Of a stretch of DNA of 64,000 bases, positions 1-8,827 are shown piece by piece. Under the pieces are notes generated by a model, which was not told where the DNA came from, did no database searches, and saw only the letters and a list, made by a program, of their open reading frames with translations. Positions within the stretch are counted from its first letter, which is position 1. Every line of letters starts with the position of its first letter. The stretch is from NCBI RefSeq assembly GCF_001613205.1, contig NZ_BDBX01000004.1, positions 485,109 through 549,108 of the forward strand, read 5' to 3'. Both the position numbers and the translations under genes were made by a program. The DNA is from Nocardia sienata NBRC 100364. GTDB lineage: Bacteria > Actinomycetota > Actinomycetes > Mycobacteriales > Mycobacteriaceae.

Positions 1-275
1 ACCGGATCACCCGGGGCGCGGAGACCGCGCCGGTCCGGGAGACCGGATCGTCGGTGTATCAGGTCTTCGACGGGTCCGGCACGGTGACCGTGGGAGACAA
101 GAGCTGGTCGATCACCCGCGGTGACCTGTTCGTCGTCCCCTCGTGGGAACCCTTCTCCGCCAAGTCGGAAGCCGGTGGCACCGACTCCGACTCCGGCGCC
201 CTGGACCTCTTCCGTTTCTCGGACGCGCCCGTTTTCGAGGCGCTCCGGCTCGACCGTCAGGAGATCACCCGATGA
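1..275 (+). CDS. Gentisate 1,2-dioxygenase, C-terminal end (partial)
   Basis: This is the last 90 residues of a cupin protein that starts before the window; the reading frame is open from base 3. The visible part has a cupin beta-strand pattern (YQVFDGSGTVTVGD, then RGDLFVVPSWEPF) and ends with an FRFSDAPVFEALRL tail typical of gentisate 1,2-dioxygenases, which cleave gentisate to maleylpyruvate with Fe(II). The metal-binding histidines lie outside the window. Its stop overlaps the ATG of the next gene (ATGA), so it is the upstream cistron of the gentisate operon. The three following genes supply the other pathway steps, which supports the call. Another aromatic-ring cupin dioxygenase such as salicylate dioxygenase is possible. 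Confidence 0.85.
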   Translation, partial: RITRGAETAPVRETGSSVYQVFDGSGTVTVGDKSWSITRGDLFVVPSWEPFSAKSEAGGTDSDSGALDLFRFSDAPVFEALRLDRQEITR

Positions 276-1102
276 AACTCGCCACCCTTCGCGTCGACGG
301 CGGCACCCGCGCGGTGCGCCTCGACGGTGACACGCTCGTCGACCTGGGCTACGCCGACCTCGGCGCGCTGTTCGCCCGGGACGACTGGGCCACGATCGCG
401 GCCGAGGCCACCGGGCGGACCTGGCCGGCGGCCGGCGCGGATTTCGCCGCGGTGGTGCCGAACCCGTCGAAGGTGATCTGCGTCGGGCACAACTACACCA
501 ACCACATCAAGGAGATGGGGCGCGAACTCCCCAGCTACCCGACCCTTTTCCCGAAGTTCGCCGACAGCCTCATCGGACCGGACGATCCGATCGTGAAACC
601 GGCCGAGACCGACGCGCTGGACTGGGAGGTCGAGCTGGTGGTGGTCGTGGGCAAGCCGGTGCGGCGGGCCACCGAGGCCGAAGCCGCGGACGCCATCGCG
701 GGGTTCACCGTGATGAACGATGTGTCGGTGCGGGACTGGCAGTTCCGGACGATCGAATGGACGCAGGGCAAGATCTGGGACTCCTCCACCCCGGTCGGAC
801 CCTATGTCGTCACCCCGGACGAGGTCGGCGGAGTGCGGCCGGCGCTCGAGGTGGAGACGCTGGTCGACGGACAGGTCATGCAGCACGACGACACCGGGAC
901 GCTGCTGTTCGACCCGGTGCGCCTGGTGCAGTACATCTCGACGGTGATCCGGCTGAACCCCGGCGACCTGATCGCCACCGGCACCCCGGCCGGGGTCGGT
1001 CACGCCCGGGACCCGAAGGTCTATCTGGTCGGCGGGGAAACCGTGGTGACCCGGATCGCCGGGCTGGGGGCGTGCACGAACAAGGTCGTGAAGGCCTCGT
1101 GA
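272..1102 (+). CDS. Fumarylpyruvate hydrolase (fumarylacetoacetate hydrolase family)
   Basis: A 276-residue FAH-family protein predicted to hydrolyse fumarylpyruvate to fumarate and pyruvate, the last step of the gentisate pathway. The N-terminal 60 residues form the usual cap, and the catalytic fold begins at VICVGHNYTNH (68-78). The metal ligands of the family are visible as E119 and E121 (DWEVELVVVVG) and D150 (VMNDVSVRDWQ), and the GTPAGVG loop lies at 237-243. The ATG at 272 overlaps the dioxygenase stop, and the stop overlaps the GTG of the next gene, so translation is probably coupled. The operon context favours fumarylpyruvate over other FAH substrates. Confidence 0.88.
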   Translation: MKLATLRVDGGTRAVRLDGDTLVDLGYADLGALFARDDWATIAAEATGRTWPAAGADFAAVVPNPSKVICVGHNYTNHIKEMGRELPSYPTLFPKFADSLIGPDDPIVKPAETDALDWEVELVVVVGKPVRRATEAEAADAIAGFTVMNDVSVRDWQFRTIEWTQGKIWDSSTPVGPYVVTPDEVGGVRPALEVETLVDGQVMQHDDTGTLLFDPVRLVQYISTVIRLNPGDLIATGTPAGVGHARDPKVYLVGGETVVTRIAGLGACTNKVVKAS

Positions 1103-1725
1103 CCGGGCGGACCCACGCCGACTCGCTGAAGTGGGCCGAACACGGGACGGGGCTGTTCGTCACGCAGGCCGCTCTGCTCGACGACCAGTCGATGTCGGCG
1201 CCGAGCGGCCTGCCCGGGTGGACGCGTAAGCATCTGGTGGCGCATGTCGCGGCCAATGCCGACGCGCTCGGAAATCTGGTGCGCTGGGCCCGCACCGGCG
1301 AACGCACGCCGATGTATTCCTCGCCCGACCAGCGCAATGCCGATATCGAGTCGGGCGCCGCGCTGGCCGCGGACGAGCTGACCGCCTGGTTGAACGAGGC
1401 GGTGCGCAAACTGTCCGTCGCGATGGCGGCGCTGCACGGCGACGACTGGCACAACGAGGTCGTCACCGCGCAGGGGCGGACCGTCCCGGCCACGGAGATC
1501 CCGTGGCTGCGGGCGCGCGAGGTGTGTGTCCATGCCGTCGATCTCGGCACGGGCACCACCTTCGCCGACCTCCCCGACGCGTTCCTGTCCGCGCTCGTCA
1601 CCGATATCCGGGGCAAACGCGGACTCGACGAAATCCCCGACGGCCCGCTACCCGAGGTCACCGCGTACCTCGCCGGTCGTCCCCATTCCCTCGCCGGCGT
1701 CCCCGACCTCGGCCCCTGGTTGTAG
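1099..1725 (+). CDS. Mycothiol-dependent maleylpyruvate isomerase
   Basis: A 208-residue protein of the DinB/MDMPI superfamily, predicted to isomerise maleylpyruvate to fumarylpyruvate using mycothiol, the actinobacterial thiol that replaces glutathione. Family features are LPGWTRKHLVAHVAANADAL near residue 40, with the first zinc-ligand histidine, and the C-terminal REVCVHAVDLG segment carrying the last one. The chosen start is the GTG at 1099, which overlaps the previous stop (GTGA). The position between the FAH-family hydrolase and the hydroxylase fits the pathway order and marks the host as a mycothiol producer. Confidence 0.88.
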   Translation: MTGRTHADSLKWAEHGTGLFVTQAALLDDQSMSAPSGLPGWTRKHLVAHVAANADALGNLVRWARTGERTPMYSSPDQRNADIESGAALAADELTAWLNEAVRKLSVAMAALHGDDWHNEVVTAQGRTVPATEIPWLRAREVCVHAVDLGTGTTFADLPDAFLSALVTDIRGKRGLDEIPDGPLPEVTAYLAGRPHSLAGVPDLGPWL

Positions 1726-1737
1726 AGGAGGCTCATT

Positions 1738-2991
1738 GTGAGCACCCCTGACGTCGTCATCGTCGGCGGCGGCATCGGCGGGCTGAGTACCGCTTTCGCG
1801 CTGTCCCGGCTCGGCCTGCAGGTACGGGTCCTGGAGCAGGCGAAACAGTTCGGTGAGGTCGGCGCGGGCATTCAGCTCGCGCCCAACTGCACCCGCATCC
1901 TCGACGACTACGGTCTGCTGGGCGAGGTGAAGGCCCGCGGGGTCGTGCCCGACCGGATGGTGATGCGGGACGCGGTCGACGGAAGCGAACTGACCTCACT
2001 CGACCTGCGCGATCTGGAACGCGAGTACGGCTTCCCGTACCTGGTCATCCACCGCAGTGATCTGCACGCGCTGTTCCTGGAGGCGTGCCGGGACGCGGGT
2101 GTCGAACTACTCACCGAACAGCGTGTCGTCTCCTACGCCCAGGGCGAGGGAAAAGCCGGTGCGACAACGCAAGCCGGTGCTGTGCACGAGGCGAATATCG
2201 TGATCGCGGCCGACGGGTTGCATTCCATCGCGCGCACACTGTTCACCGACGACCGGCCGGTGTCCTCGGCCTATGTCGCCTACCGCGGTACCGTGCCGAT
2301 CGCGGAGGTGGACCGGCCGGTGGACCTCTCCGAAGTGGTCGTCTATGTCGGTCCGCGCTGCCATTTCGTCCACTACGGGCTGCGGGGCGGCGATCTGCTC
2401 AACCAGGTGGCGGTGTTCGAATCCCCGAAGGCCGTGGCCGGGCTCGACGACTGGGGCACTCCCGACGAACTCGATACCGCTTTCGCCGCGACCTGCGATT
2501 TCGTCCAGGATCGGCTGCCGCATATGTGGCGGGACAAATGGTGGCGGATGTACGACCGCGACCCGATCGACACCTGGGTCGACGGACGGATCGCGCTGCT
2601 CGGCGACGCCGCCCACCCACCGCTCCAGTACATGGCGCAGGGCGCGATCATGGCGATCGAGGACGGGTGGGTACTCGCCGAACATGTCCGGCGGCTGCGG
2701 GACACCGACGGTGTGGTCGACTGGTTGGGGGCACTCGCGGCGTACGAGGCGGTCCGTCCGGAACACTGCCGGCGGGTGGTGCTGACGGCCCGGGCGTGGG
2801 GTGAACTCTGGCATCTCGACGGGATCCGGCGCGCGCAGCGCAATGTGCTGCTGCGGGAGCGCGCGGTCGGCGACTACTCGTTCACCGACTGGATCTACGG
2901 TCCGACTGCCCTGTTCCCCGCGGACGAACCCGCGATGTTCGAGCCGATACCGCTCGACTCGGCCGACCGGGTGGGTGCCTGGCCCGTGTAG
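1738..2991 (+). CDS. 3-hydroxybenzoate 6-hydroxylase (FAD monooxygenase)
   Basis: A 417-residue class A flavoprotein monooxygenase, most likely converting 3-hydroxybenzoate to gentisate with NAD(P)H and oxygen. It has the dinucleotide motif VGGGIGGLS at residues 9-17, the GAGIQLAPN segment typical of salicylate/3-hydroxybenzoate hydroxylases, an IAADGLHS motif (DG fingerprint) near residue 160 and LLGDAAHPPLQY (GD motif) near residue 290. It starts with GTG 7 bases after a GAGGAGG ribosome-binding site at 1726. It closes the gentisate operon. Salicylate 5-hydroxylation is the main alternative chemistry, but that reaction normally needs a multicomponent enzyme. Confidence 0.87.
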   Translation: MSTPDVVIVGGGIGGLSTAFALSRLGLQVRVLEQAKQFGEVGAGIQLAPNCTRILDDYGLLGEVKARGVVPDRMVMRDAVDGSELTSLDLRDLEREYGFPYLVIHRSDLHALFLEACRDAGVELLTEQRVVSYAQGEGKAGATTQAGAVHEANIVIAADGLHSIARTLFTDDRPVSSAYVAYRGTVPIAEVDRPVDLSEVVVYVGPRCHFVHYGLRGGDLLNQVAVFESPKAVAGLDDWGTPDELDTAFAATCDFVQDRLPHMWRDKWWRMYDRDPIDTWVDGRIALLGDAAHPPLQYMAQGAIMAIEDGWVLAEHVRRLRDTDGVVDWLGALAAYEAVRPEHCRRVVLTARAWGELWHLDGIRRAQRNVLLRERAVGDYSFTDWIYGPTALFPADEPAMFEPIPLDSADRVGAWPV

Positions 2992-3234
2992 TCGCCCGGC
3001 GCCGGACCTGCGACCGGTCCGGCCGCGAACCGGTCGCGGGCGGGCGGTCTCCACCGGACGTCCGGCTCGCACGGCTGTGGGGGCCTACTGCCTTGCCGCC
3101 GCCACCGGCCCGCCAGTAAAATGTGATGCCTGTCACATCAAATGCTCGGCTGTGCCGAGATCGGCAGCGCGGGCGCCCGAAGGAGAAATCCGACCCATCC
3201 GGAACGGGGATTCGCAGTACCGAGGAGAACGATT

Positions 3235-3597
3235 ATGTCCGGTTTGGTACGCAAGAGCTTCGATTCACCCGAGGAAACCCGTCCATTCGAGGCAGGCAAG
3301 GGCAAGATGGACCTGGTCAACCTCGACGCCGGCCCGGTGGGCCGGGCGGTCTTCGAACCCGGCTGGCGCTGGTCGGAACATGTCCGGCCGATCGCCGGGA
3401 CCGACAGTTGCCAGGCGCCCCATACGGGCTACTGCCTCTCGGGGCATCTGGCGGTGGTCATGGACGACGGCGAGAAACAGGAATACGGCCCCGGCGATTT
3501 CATGATCGTCCCACCCGGACACGATGCCTGGACCGTCGGCGACGAACCCTGCGTCATGATCGACTGGCAGGGGGTCACCGACTACGCCAAGCGGTGA
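3235..3597 (+). CDS. Small cupin-domain protein
   Basis: A 120-residue single-domain cupin of unknown substrate. The fold shows in FEPGWRWSEHVRPIAG, with a His in the first cupin motif, then TGYCLSGHLAVVMDDG and the second motif YGPGDFMIVPPGHDAW with a further His. The ATG at 3235 is preceded by CGAGGAGAACG, a good ribosome-binding site. An upstream in-frame start at 3142 would add 31 residues with no cupin similarity and is rejected. It follows the gentisate operon after a 240-bp gap, so cotranscription is not evident. It ends 21 bases from the convergent acyl-CoA ligase. Confidence 0.75.
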   Translation: MSGLVRKSFDSPEETRPFEAGKGKMDLVNLDAGPVGRAVFEPGWRWSEHVRPIAGTDSCQAPHTGYCLSGHLAVVMDDGEKQEYGPGDFMIVPPGHDAWTVGDEPCVMIDWQGVTDYAKR

Positions 3598-3618
3598 GCT
3601 TCGCGCGTCCGCCGGATA

Positions 3619-5172
3619 TCAGTTGACCTGGCGGCCGCGGCCGCTCCAGTACGGTGCGCGCAGTGTGAACTTCTGAAGTTTTCCGGTCGCGGTCCGGGCC
3701 AGTTCGCTGCGGAACTCCACCGAGGTCGGCGCCTTGTAGCCGGCCAGTCGCTGTTTGCACCAGGCGATCAGCTCCGCTTCGGTCGCATTGCTCGCTTCGG
3801 CGTCCGTGGTCAGCACGACCAGCGCTTTGATGGTCTCGCCCCATTTGTCGCTCGGTACCGCGATCACCGCCACCTCGGCGACGGCGGGATGGGAGAACAG
3901 GCAGTCCTCGACTTCGATCGAGGACACGTTCTCGCCGCCGGTGATGATCACATCCTTTTTGCGGTCGGCGATGGTCAGGTAGCCGTCGTCGCCGAAGGCT
4001 CCGCCGTCGCCGGTGTGGAACCATCCGCCGGCCAGCGCGGCCGCGCTCTCCTCGGGGCGGTCCCAGTAGCCCTCCATCACCACATTGGACCGGGCCAGCA
4101 CCTCGCCCGCGCCCTCCTCGGGTTCCTCGGACCGCAACCGGACGCCCAGGGCCGGGGCCCCGGCGCGGGTCAGCTTCGCGGCCCTGGCCTCGGGATCGAG
4201 GTCGTCCCATTCGGCCCGGGAGCGGTTGACGGTCAGCAGCGGTGAAGTTTCGGTCAGACCGTAGATCTGGATGAACTCCCAGCCGAGTTCCTCTTCGACA
4301 CGGGCGACGGTTTTCGTCGGCGGCGGCGCCCCGGCCATGATGATCCGCACCCGGTCGCGTCCGGGGATCTCACCCTTCCAGGTCTGCGCCGCGTCGAGTA
4401 CCGCGGCCGCGACCGCCGGCGCCGCGCACAGCACCGTGACGCCGTGATCGCGGACGCGGCGCAGGATCTCGGCGCCGTCTATCTTGCGCAGGACGATGTG
4501 GCGGGCACCGACGCCGGTCATCGCGAACGGCATGCCCCAGCCGTTCGCGTGGAACATCGGCAGGGTGTGCAGATAGACGTCGCGGTCGCTGATCGTGGCG
4601 TGCAGGCCGAAGGTGACGGCATTGACCCAGATACTGCGATGGGTGATCTGCACGCCCTTGGGGCGGGCGGTGGTCCCGGAGGTGTAGTTGATGGTGGCGG
4701 TGGCGGATTCGTCGGGTTCCCACGGCCGCGGAACCGCCCCGGGGGCGGCGTAGAGGTCGGTGTCGCCGCCCAGCACGAACTTGTGCTCGCAGTCGACCTC
4801 GCCGAGCGAGTCGGCGAGTTCCGGATCCACGTACAGGGCGCGGGCCCCGGAGTTCTCGACGATGTAGCGCACCTCGTCCGGGCGCAGGCGGAAGTTGATC
4901 GGGACCAGCACCCGGCCCCAGCCGCTCACCCCGAAGAACGAGGTCAGCAGCCGGCTCGAATTGTGGCTGACCAGCGCGACCCGGTCCCCGGCCCCGATAC
5001 CCAGTTCGTCGAGGCGGGCGGCCTGTCTGCGGGCGAGGTCGGCGACCCGGGAATAGGTCAGCGAGCCCTGGCCGGGTGCGGGCTGGGCGGGTTCGTCGAC
5101 GATACCGATCCGGTCGCCGTACACGGTTTCGGCGCGATCGAGGAAATCGGAGACACTGAACGGGACGAACAT
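3619..5172 (-). CDS. Fatty-acyl-CoA / carboxylate-CoA ligase (AMP-forming)
   Basis: A 517-residue ANL-superfamily ligase that activates a carboxylic acid as acyl-AMP and then acyl-CoA. The phosphate-binding loop is YTSGTTARPKG at residues 163-173, the adenine-binding YGLTETSP lies near 305, the WFHTGDGG hinge region near 386, and the catalytic lysine in RTATGKLQK near the C-terminus. Length and motifs fit the FadD/AlkK-type medium- and long-chain group. The gene is a single unit, convergent with the cupin and separated by 145 bp from the thiamine transport genes on the same strand. Its substrate cannot be read from sequence. Confidence 0.82.
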   Translation of the reverse strand: MFVPFSVSDFLDRAETVYGDRIGIVDEPAQPAPGQGSLTYSRVADLARRQAARLDELGIGAGDRVALVSHNSSRLLTSFFGVSGWGRVLVPINFRLRPDEVRYIVENSGARALYVDPELADSLGEVDCEHKFVLGGDTDLYAAPGAVPRPWEPDESATATINYTSGTTARPKGVQITHRSIWVNAVTFGLHATISDRDVYLHTLPMFHANGWGMPFAMTGVGARHIVLRKIDGAEILRRVRDHGVTVLCAAPAVAAAVLDAAQTWKGEIPGRDRVRIIMAGAPPPTKTVARVEEELGWEFIQIYGLTETSPLLTVNRSRAEWDDLDPEARAAKLTRAGAPALGVRLRSEEPEEGAGEVLARSNVVMEGYWDRPEESAAALAGGWFHTGDGGAFGDDGYLTIADRKKDVIITGGENVSSIEVEDCLFSHPAVAEVAVIAVPSDKWGETIKALVVLTTDAEASNATEAELIAWCKQRLAGYKAPTSVEFRSELARTATGKLQKFTLRAPYWSGRGRQVN

Positions 5173-5317
5173 GGCCCTCCTACGGATCCTGCGTGCCCCG
5201 GGAGGCGATTCTGCGGACCTTCCGGCGGTCCGACGATTGTCTCGCCGAATCGGTCACCGCGGGCCGGAATTCTTACGGCGGTCCATCCGCACCGTGGCGA
5301 TCGGCCCCGGGTGGGGC

Positions 5318-6127
5318 TCAGCCGTCTCGCTGAGCGAGCGCGTGACGTGCTTCCTCGTGGAGTACGCCGAGCAGGTCCTGTTCCAGGGCCACGAACTCGG
5401 GGGTCGTGATCATCGACAGCTCCCGGGGCCGCGGCAGATCGACACGCACGTCCCGGCGCACGGTGGCCGGACGCGCCGACAGCACGATCACCCGGTCCGA
5501 CAGGTACACCGCTTCCCGGATGTCGTGGGTGATCATCAGCACCATCCACCGGTAGCGCTGCCAGACCTCCTGGAGCCACGACTGCATCTCGGTGCGGGTC
5601 AGCGAGTCCAGTGCGCCGAACGGCTCGTCCAGCAGCAGCAGTTCGCGTTCCTGGACCACGGTCCGCAGCAATGCCGCCCGCTGCCGCATACCGCCGGAGA
5701 GCTGGGACGGCCGGGCGTCCTCGAATCCGGACAATCCGAAGACCGGGAACAGTTCGCGGGCCCGGCGCCGGGCCTCCGGTTTCGGGACACCGTGCACCTG
5801 TAGTCCCAGGACGGTGTTGTCCAGGACGGTGCGCCAGGGAAACAGCAGATCCTTCTGCGGCATATAGGCGCAGTGCGGGGCCGTCGGCTCACCGTCGCCC
5901 GTGCCGAACCGGATACTGCCCGAGTCGGGGGTCTCCAGACCGGCCAGCATATTGAAGACGGTGCTCTTGCCGCAGCCACTGGGACCGATGACGGAGACGA
6001 ACTCGCCCGGCTGCGCGGTGAACGACACACCACCGAGGACCTGCCGGTCGGGGCGGCGCCGACCGGGCCGCGGAAACGATTTGGTGAGACCGTCGACGAC
6101 GATCCGGTGCCCGCGCGCGTCAGTCAT
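5318..6127 (-). CDS. thiZ: ABC transporter ATPase, thiamine-precursor importer
   Basis: A 269-residue ABC ATPase of the SsuB/TauB/ThiZ group. Walker A is GPSGCGKST (48-56), the Q-loop is MPQKDLLFPW (89-98), the signature LSGGMRQR is at 143-150 and Walker B LLLLDEPFGALD starts at 163. The H-loop appears as MITHDIREA. It is the last gene of the tenA-thiY-thiX-thiZ operon, overlapping the permease by 8 bp. The specificity (hydroxymethylpyrimidine or formylaminopyrimidine) is inferred from the TPP riboswitch and tenA. By sequence alone it could serve any NitT/TauT-type importer. Confidence 0.8.
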   Translation of the reverse strand: MTDARGHRIVVDGLTKSFPRPGRRRPDRQVLGGVSFTAQPGEFVSVIGPSGCGKSTVFNMLAGLETPDSGSIRFGTGDGEPTAPHCAYMPQKDLLFPWRTVLDNTVLGLQVHGVPKPEARRRARELFPVFGLSGFEDARPSQLSGGMRQRAALLRTVVQERELLLLDEPFGALDSLTRTEMQSWLQEVWQRYRWMVLMITHDIREAVYLSDRVIVLSARPATVRRDVRVDLPRPRELSMITTPEFVALEQDLLGVLHEEARHALAQRDG

Positions 6128-6968
6128 GCCGACTCCTGTTCTCCGCGCGGGACCACGGTGCGACGAGCCGTTCGATCGCGAAGGTCAGCAGGTACAACGC
6201 GATGCTGAGCGCAGCGGTCACGAGTACCGCCGCCAGCACCAGGTCGGTGCGGAAGGAGTTCTTCTGCAGGCTCATATAGATGCCGAGGCCCTCGCTGGCG
6301 CCGACGTATTCGGCGAAGACCGCGCCGACGACCGCATAGGTGATGCCGATCCGCAATGCGGTGAAGAATCGCGGCACCGCGGAGGGCAACCGCACGTAAC
6401 GGAACACCTGAACCCGGGACGCCCCCATACTGCGCAGCAGCGCACCCGCCTCGCGGTCGGCCGCGGCGAATCCCTCGATCAGCCCGATCGCCATCGGGAA
6501 GAAGGTGACGAGCGCGACGACGAGCACTTTCGGGAGCAGCCCGAAACCGAACCAGATGATCATCAACGGCGCGATCGCGATGATCGGCAATGTCTGAGAG
6601 GCCACGAACAGCGGTACCAACGCGCGCCGCAGCCAGGGCGAGAAGTCGACCACGACGGCCAGCAGCCAGGCCAGGCTCAGCGATACCGCGAATCCGGTCA
6701 GTGTCACCTGGAGGGTGGCGGCGGCATGGACCCCGATCTTCTCGCGGTGCGCCCACCCCTGCGCCACGACCCGTGCCGGCGACGGCAACAGCTGCGGGCG
6801 GATACCGCTGACCTCGACATAGACCTGCCACAGCACGACGAGTAGCGCCACCATCACCACAGACGGGAGCACCCAGGGGATCCCGGCCGATCGGCCCGGC
6901 GCGGTCCGGGCGGCCGGATCCGGCTCGGGCCGGACCTCGGAGCAGTCAGGGGCCGGCGAGGTAGTCAT
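6120..6968 (-). CDS. thiX: ABC transporter permease, thiamine-precursor importer
   Basis: A 282-residue inner-membrane protein of the BPD-type permease family. After a proline-rich cytoplasmic start (about 30 residues) there are roughly six hydrophobic segments, beginning with PSVVMVALLVVLWQVYV. The EAA-type loop that contacts the ATPase is visible as AADREAGALLRSMGASRVQV. It overlaps the binding-protein gene by 23 bp and the ATPase gene by 8 bp, so the three are certainly one transcript. Substrate assignment is by context, as for the ATPase. Confidence 0.8.
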   Translation of the reverse strand: MTTSPAPDCSEVRPEPDPAARTAPGRSAGIPWVLPSVVMVALLVVLWQVYVEVSGIRPQLLPSPARVVAQGWAHREKIGVHAAATLQVTLTGFAVSLSLAWLLAVVVDFSPWLRRALVPLFVASQTLPIIAIAPLMIIWFGFGLLPKVLVVALVTFFPMAIGLIEGFAAADREAGALLRSMGASRVQVFRYVRLPSAVPRFFTALRIGITYAVVGAVFAEYVGASEGLGIYMSLQKNSFRTDLVLAAVLVTAALSIALYLLTFAIERLVAPWSRAENRSRHD

Positions 6969-7968
6969 TGGTGAAGTAGGTCGACCAGTCCGGTTCCTCG
7001 GTCAGCGGGGCGCCGTCGGGACCGGTCAGCAGACCCTTCTCGTACAGGAAACCGGAATTCGCGGCCCACTGCTCGCGGGTCTGGACGCCCACCCGGCCGT
7101 CGGGGCCCTTCATGAATTGCTCGGCCAGCATGCGCTGACTCTCGAACACCAGCCCCTCGTCGTTGAATGCGCCGGGGTTGGCGTCGAGGAGATCCCGCGC
7201 CGCGGCATCCGGGTCGTCCGCGGCGAACTGGTAACCGCGCTGCAGGGCCTGCACGAACTTTCGCGCGCGGTCGGGGTTCGCGGCCAGCCAGTCCTGGTTG
7301 GCGTCGATCACGATCGCGTATGCGTCCGGGAAACCGAAGTCGGTGTAACGGAAGTACCGCATCGGGGTGCCGTTGTGCTCGGCCTCGATGCCCTCCCAGC
7401 CGAGGTAGGAGACGGTGAAGTCGGCTCGGCCCGAGTAGACGGCCTCATAGGCCGAGGTGCCCAAGGTGACGGTGGTGAATTCCCCGCGGCCGCCGTCGTT
7501 GCGGATCACCTGCTGGAGCGCTTCGACCTCACCGGGGTCGCCGAAACCGGCATAGGTTTTGCCATCCAGATCCTTGGGACGGGTGATGTCGGCGCGGTCG
7601 GCCTTCACCCCGATTCCGGTCGCCCAGTGTTGCAGCGGTGCGAGCACGGACAACGTATGCGCACCCGACGCCCGCGCGAAGGTCGACGAATTATGGGTAC
7701 TGATACCGAATTCGGCGTTACCGGCGTCGATGACCGTATCGACCGCGGTGTTGTTGTACGGCAGGATCTGCACATCCAGACCGGCGTCGGCGAAGTAGCC
7801 GCGCTGCTGCGCGACGAACAACCCCGTGTGGTTGGTGTTCGGCGTCCAGTCCAGGGCGAATCGGATGGTTTCGCCGTCGCCGGGCCCCGTGGTGCAGGCG
7901 GTGAGCGCGGACAGCGCCGCCACGGTCGCGACCACGAGCGCGAGGATTCGGCGCAGGCGGCCGCTCAT
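6946..7968 (-). CDS. thiY: ThiY-type substrate-binding lipoprotein
   Basis: A 340-residue periplasmic binding protein of the NMT1/THI5 family, predicted to capture a thiamine pyrimidine precursor (HMP or formylaminopyrimidine). The first 25 residues are a lipoprotein signal ending in the lipobox LTAC (Cys25), and the mature part opens with IRFALDWTPNTNHTGLFVAQ, the family hallmark. The frame also stays open through two upstream 75-bp repeat units, so ATGs at 8043 and 8118 are possible starts. The one at 7968 is preferred because only it puts the signal peptide at the N-terminus. There is no strong ribosome-binding site before 7968, so translation may depend on coupling from tenA. Confidence 0.85.
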   Translation of the reverse strand: MSGRLRRILALVVATVAALSALTACTTGPGDGETIRFALDWTPNTNHTGLFVAQQRGYFADAGLDVQILPYNNTAVDTVIDAGNAEFGISTHNSSTFARASGAHTLSVLAPLQHWATGIGVKADRADITRPKDLDGKTYAGFGDPGEVEALQQVIRNDGGRGEFTTVTLGTSAYEAVYSGRADFTVSYLGWEGIEAEHNGTPMRYFRYTDFGFPDAYAIVIDANQDWLAANPDRARKFVQALQRGYQFAADDPDAAARDLLDANPGAFNDEGLVFESQRMLAEQFMKGPDGRVGVQTREQWAANSGFLYEKGLLTGPDGAPLTEEPDWSTYFTNDYLAGP

Positions 7969-8118
7969 GCGGTGTCGATCGAGCATGAGCGAGGACCCTC
8001 CGTGGTCACGCTGCGCTGCCGCCTCCGGGCCTGACTCGCTCATGCGGTGTCGATCGAGCATGAGCAAGGGCCCTCCGTGGTCACGCTGCGCTGCCGCCTC
8101 CGGGCCTGACTCGCTCAT
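7969..8118 (-). repeat. Two 75-bp in-frame direct repeats between tenA and thiY
   Basis: Two tandem copies (8118-8044 and 8043-7969) differ at only two bases. Each begins with ATGAGC and is exactly 25 codons, so the thiY frame runs through both. A third ATGAGC, at 7968, is the real thiY start. The first copy begins on the tenA stop codon. The translated unit opens MSESGPEAAAQRDHGG and differs between copies at two residues (PL versus SS). It looks like duplication of a short linker that created or displaced start codons. Confidence 0.9.
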
Positions 8119-8825
8119 GCGGCGGGCCAGGGCTGCGGATGCAGGGCGGTGTCCCAGAACATCAGCTCGTACCGGGTGGCCACGGTGAACGCTGTCGCCA
8201 TCGCCGCACGGTCCCGCTCGCTCGCGGCCTCGGCCGCCGCGTCGACGAACGACCGGGCCGTGGCCGCGGCCTCCTGGAACTCCGCGGCGCCATAGGTGGA
8301 CACCCACTGGGCGTATGGATGGCCGGGGTCGGCCGCGAGGACCGCGGCCGCGCTCGCGGCCAGGCCACGGCCGACCTCGGCGTAGATCCAGAAACACGGC
8401 AGCGCGGCCGCCGCGCCTACGGCGTACGACTCGGTCGCGGCGGTGGCGATGAGATAGGAGACGTATCCCAGGCATGCCGTCGACGGTTCCGGCTCGCCCG
8501 CGCGGGCGGGAAGCCGGCTGTCGCTGAGCAGATCGTGGTGCAGTTCCGCCTCGACGGCGACCGCTGTGGCGGCCGAACCGGCCCAGAACCGCGCGGCCTG
8601 CGCGTCGGGTGACTTGGCCGAAAGGAGGGCGAGCGCCTTCGAATAGCCGGCGAGATACAGCGAATCCTGCTCTACGTAGGTGCGGAACACCTCGAGCGGG
8701 AGGGTGCCGTCGCCGAGCCGGCGCAGGAATTCGAGCTCATCGATGGCACCGCGCAGACCTTCGGTGCGCTTCCAGAGGTGTTCGGTGAATACGCCGGATT
8801 CGGTGGTGTGCGCGCGTACAGCCAA
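8115..8825 (-). CDS. tenA: TenA family aminopyrimidine aminohydrolase
   Basis: A 236-residue TenA (thiaminase II) homologue that salvages aminopyrimidines from degraded thiamine, or hydrolyses thiamine itself. Key residues are visible: D54 in TYVEQDSLYLAGY, the nucleophile Cys144 in ALPCFWIYAEVG, and a glutamate in RYELMFWDTAL near the C-terminus. The start is TTG at 8825, placed 5 bases after AAGGA, which is also the 3' end of the TPP riboswitch. No in-frame ATG or GTG fits the family N-terminus. It is the first gene of the operon and its stop overlaps the first 75-bp repeat. Confidence 0.88.
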   Translation of the reverse strand: MAVRAHTTESGVFTEHLWKRTEGLRGAIDELEFLRRLGDGTLPLEVFRTYVEQDSLYLAGYSKALALLSAKSPDAQAARFWAGSAATAVAVEAELHHDLLSDSRLPARAGEPEPSTACLGYVSYLIATAATESYAVGAAAALPCFWIYAEVGRGLAASAAAVLAADPGHPYAQWVSTYGAAEFQEAAATARSFVDAAAEAASERDRAAMATAFTVATRYELMFWDTALHPQPWPAA

Positions 8826-8827
8826 GA

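Noticed and set aside
4444..5409. 321-residue plus-strand frame
   Set aside because: Antisense of the acyl-CoA ligase, with no recognisable motif; typical GC-rich shadow.
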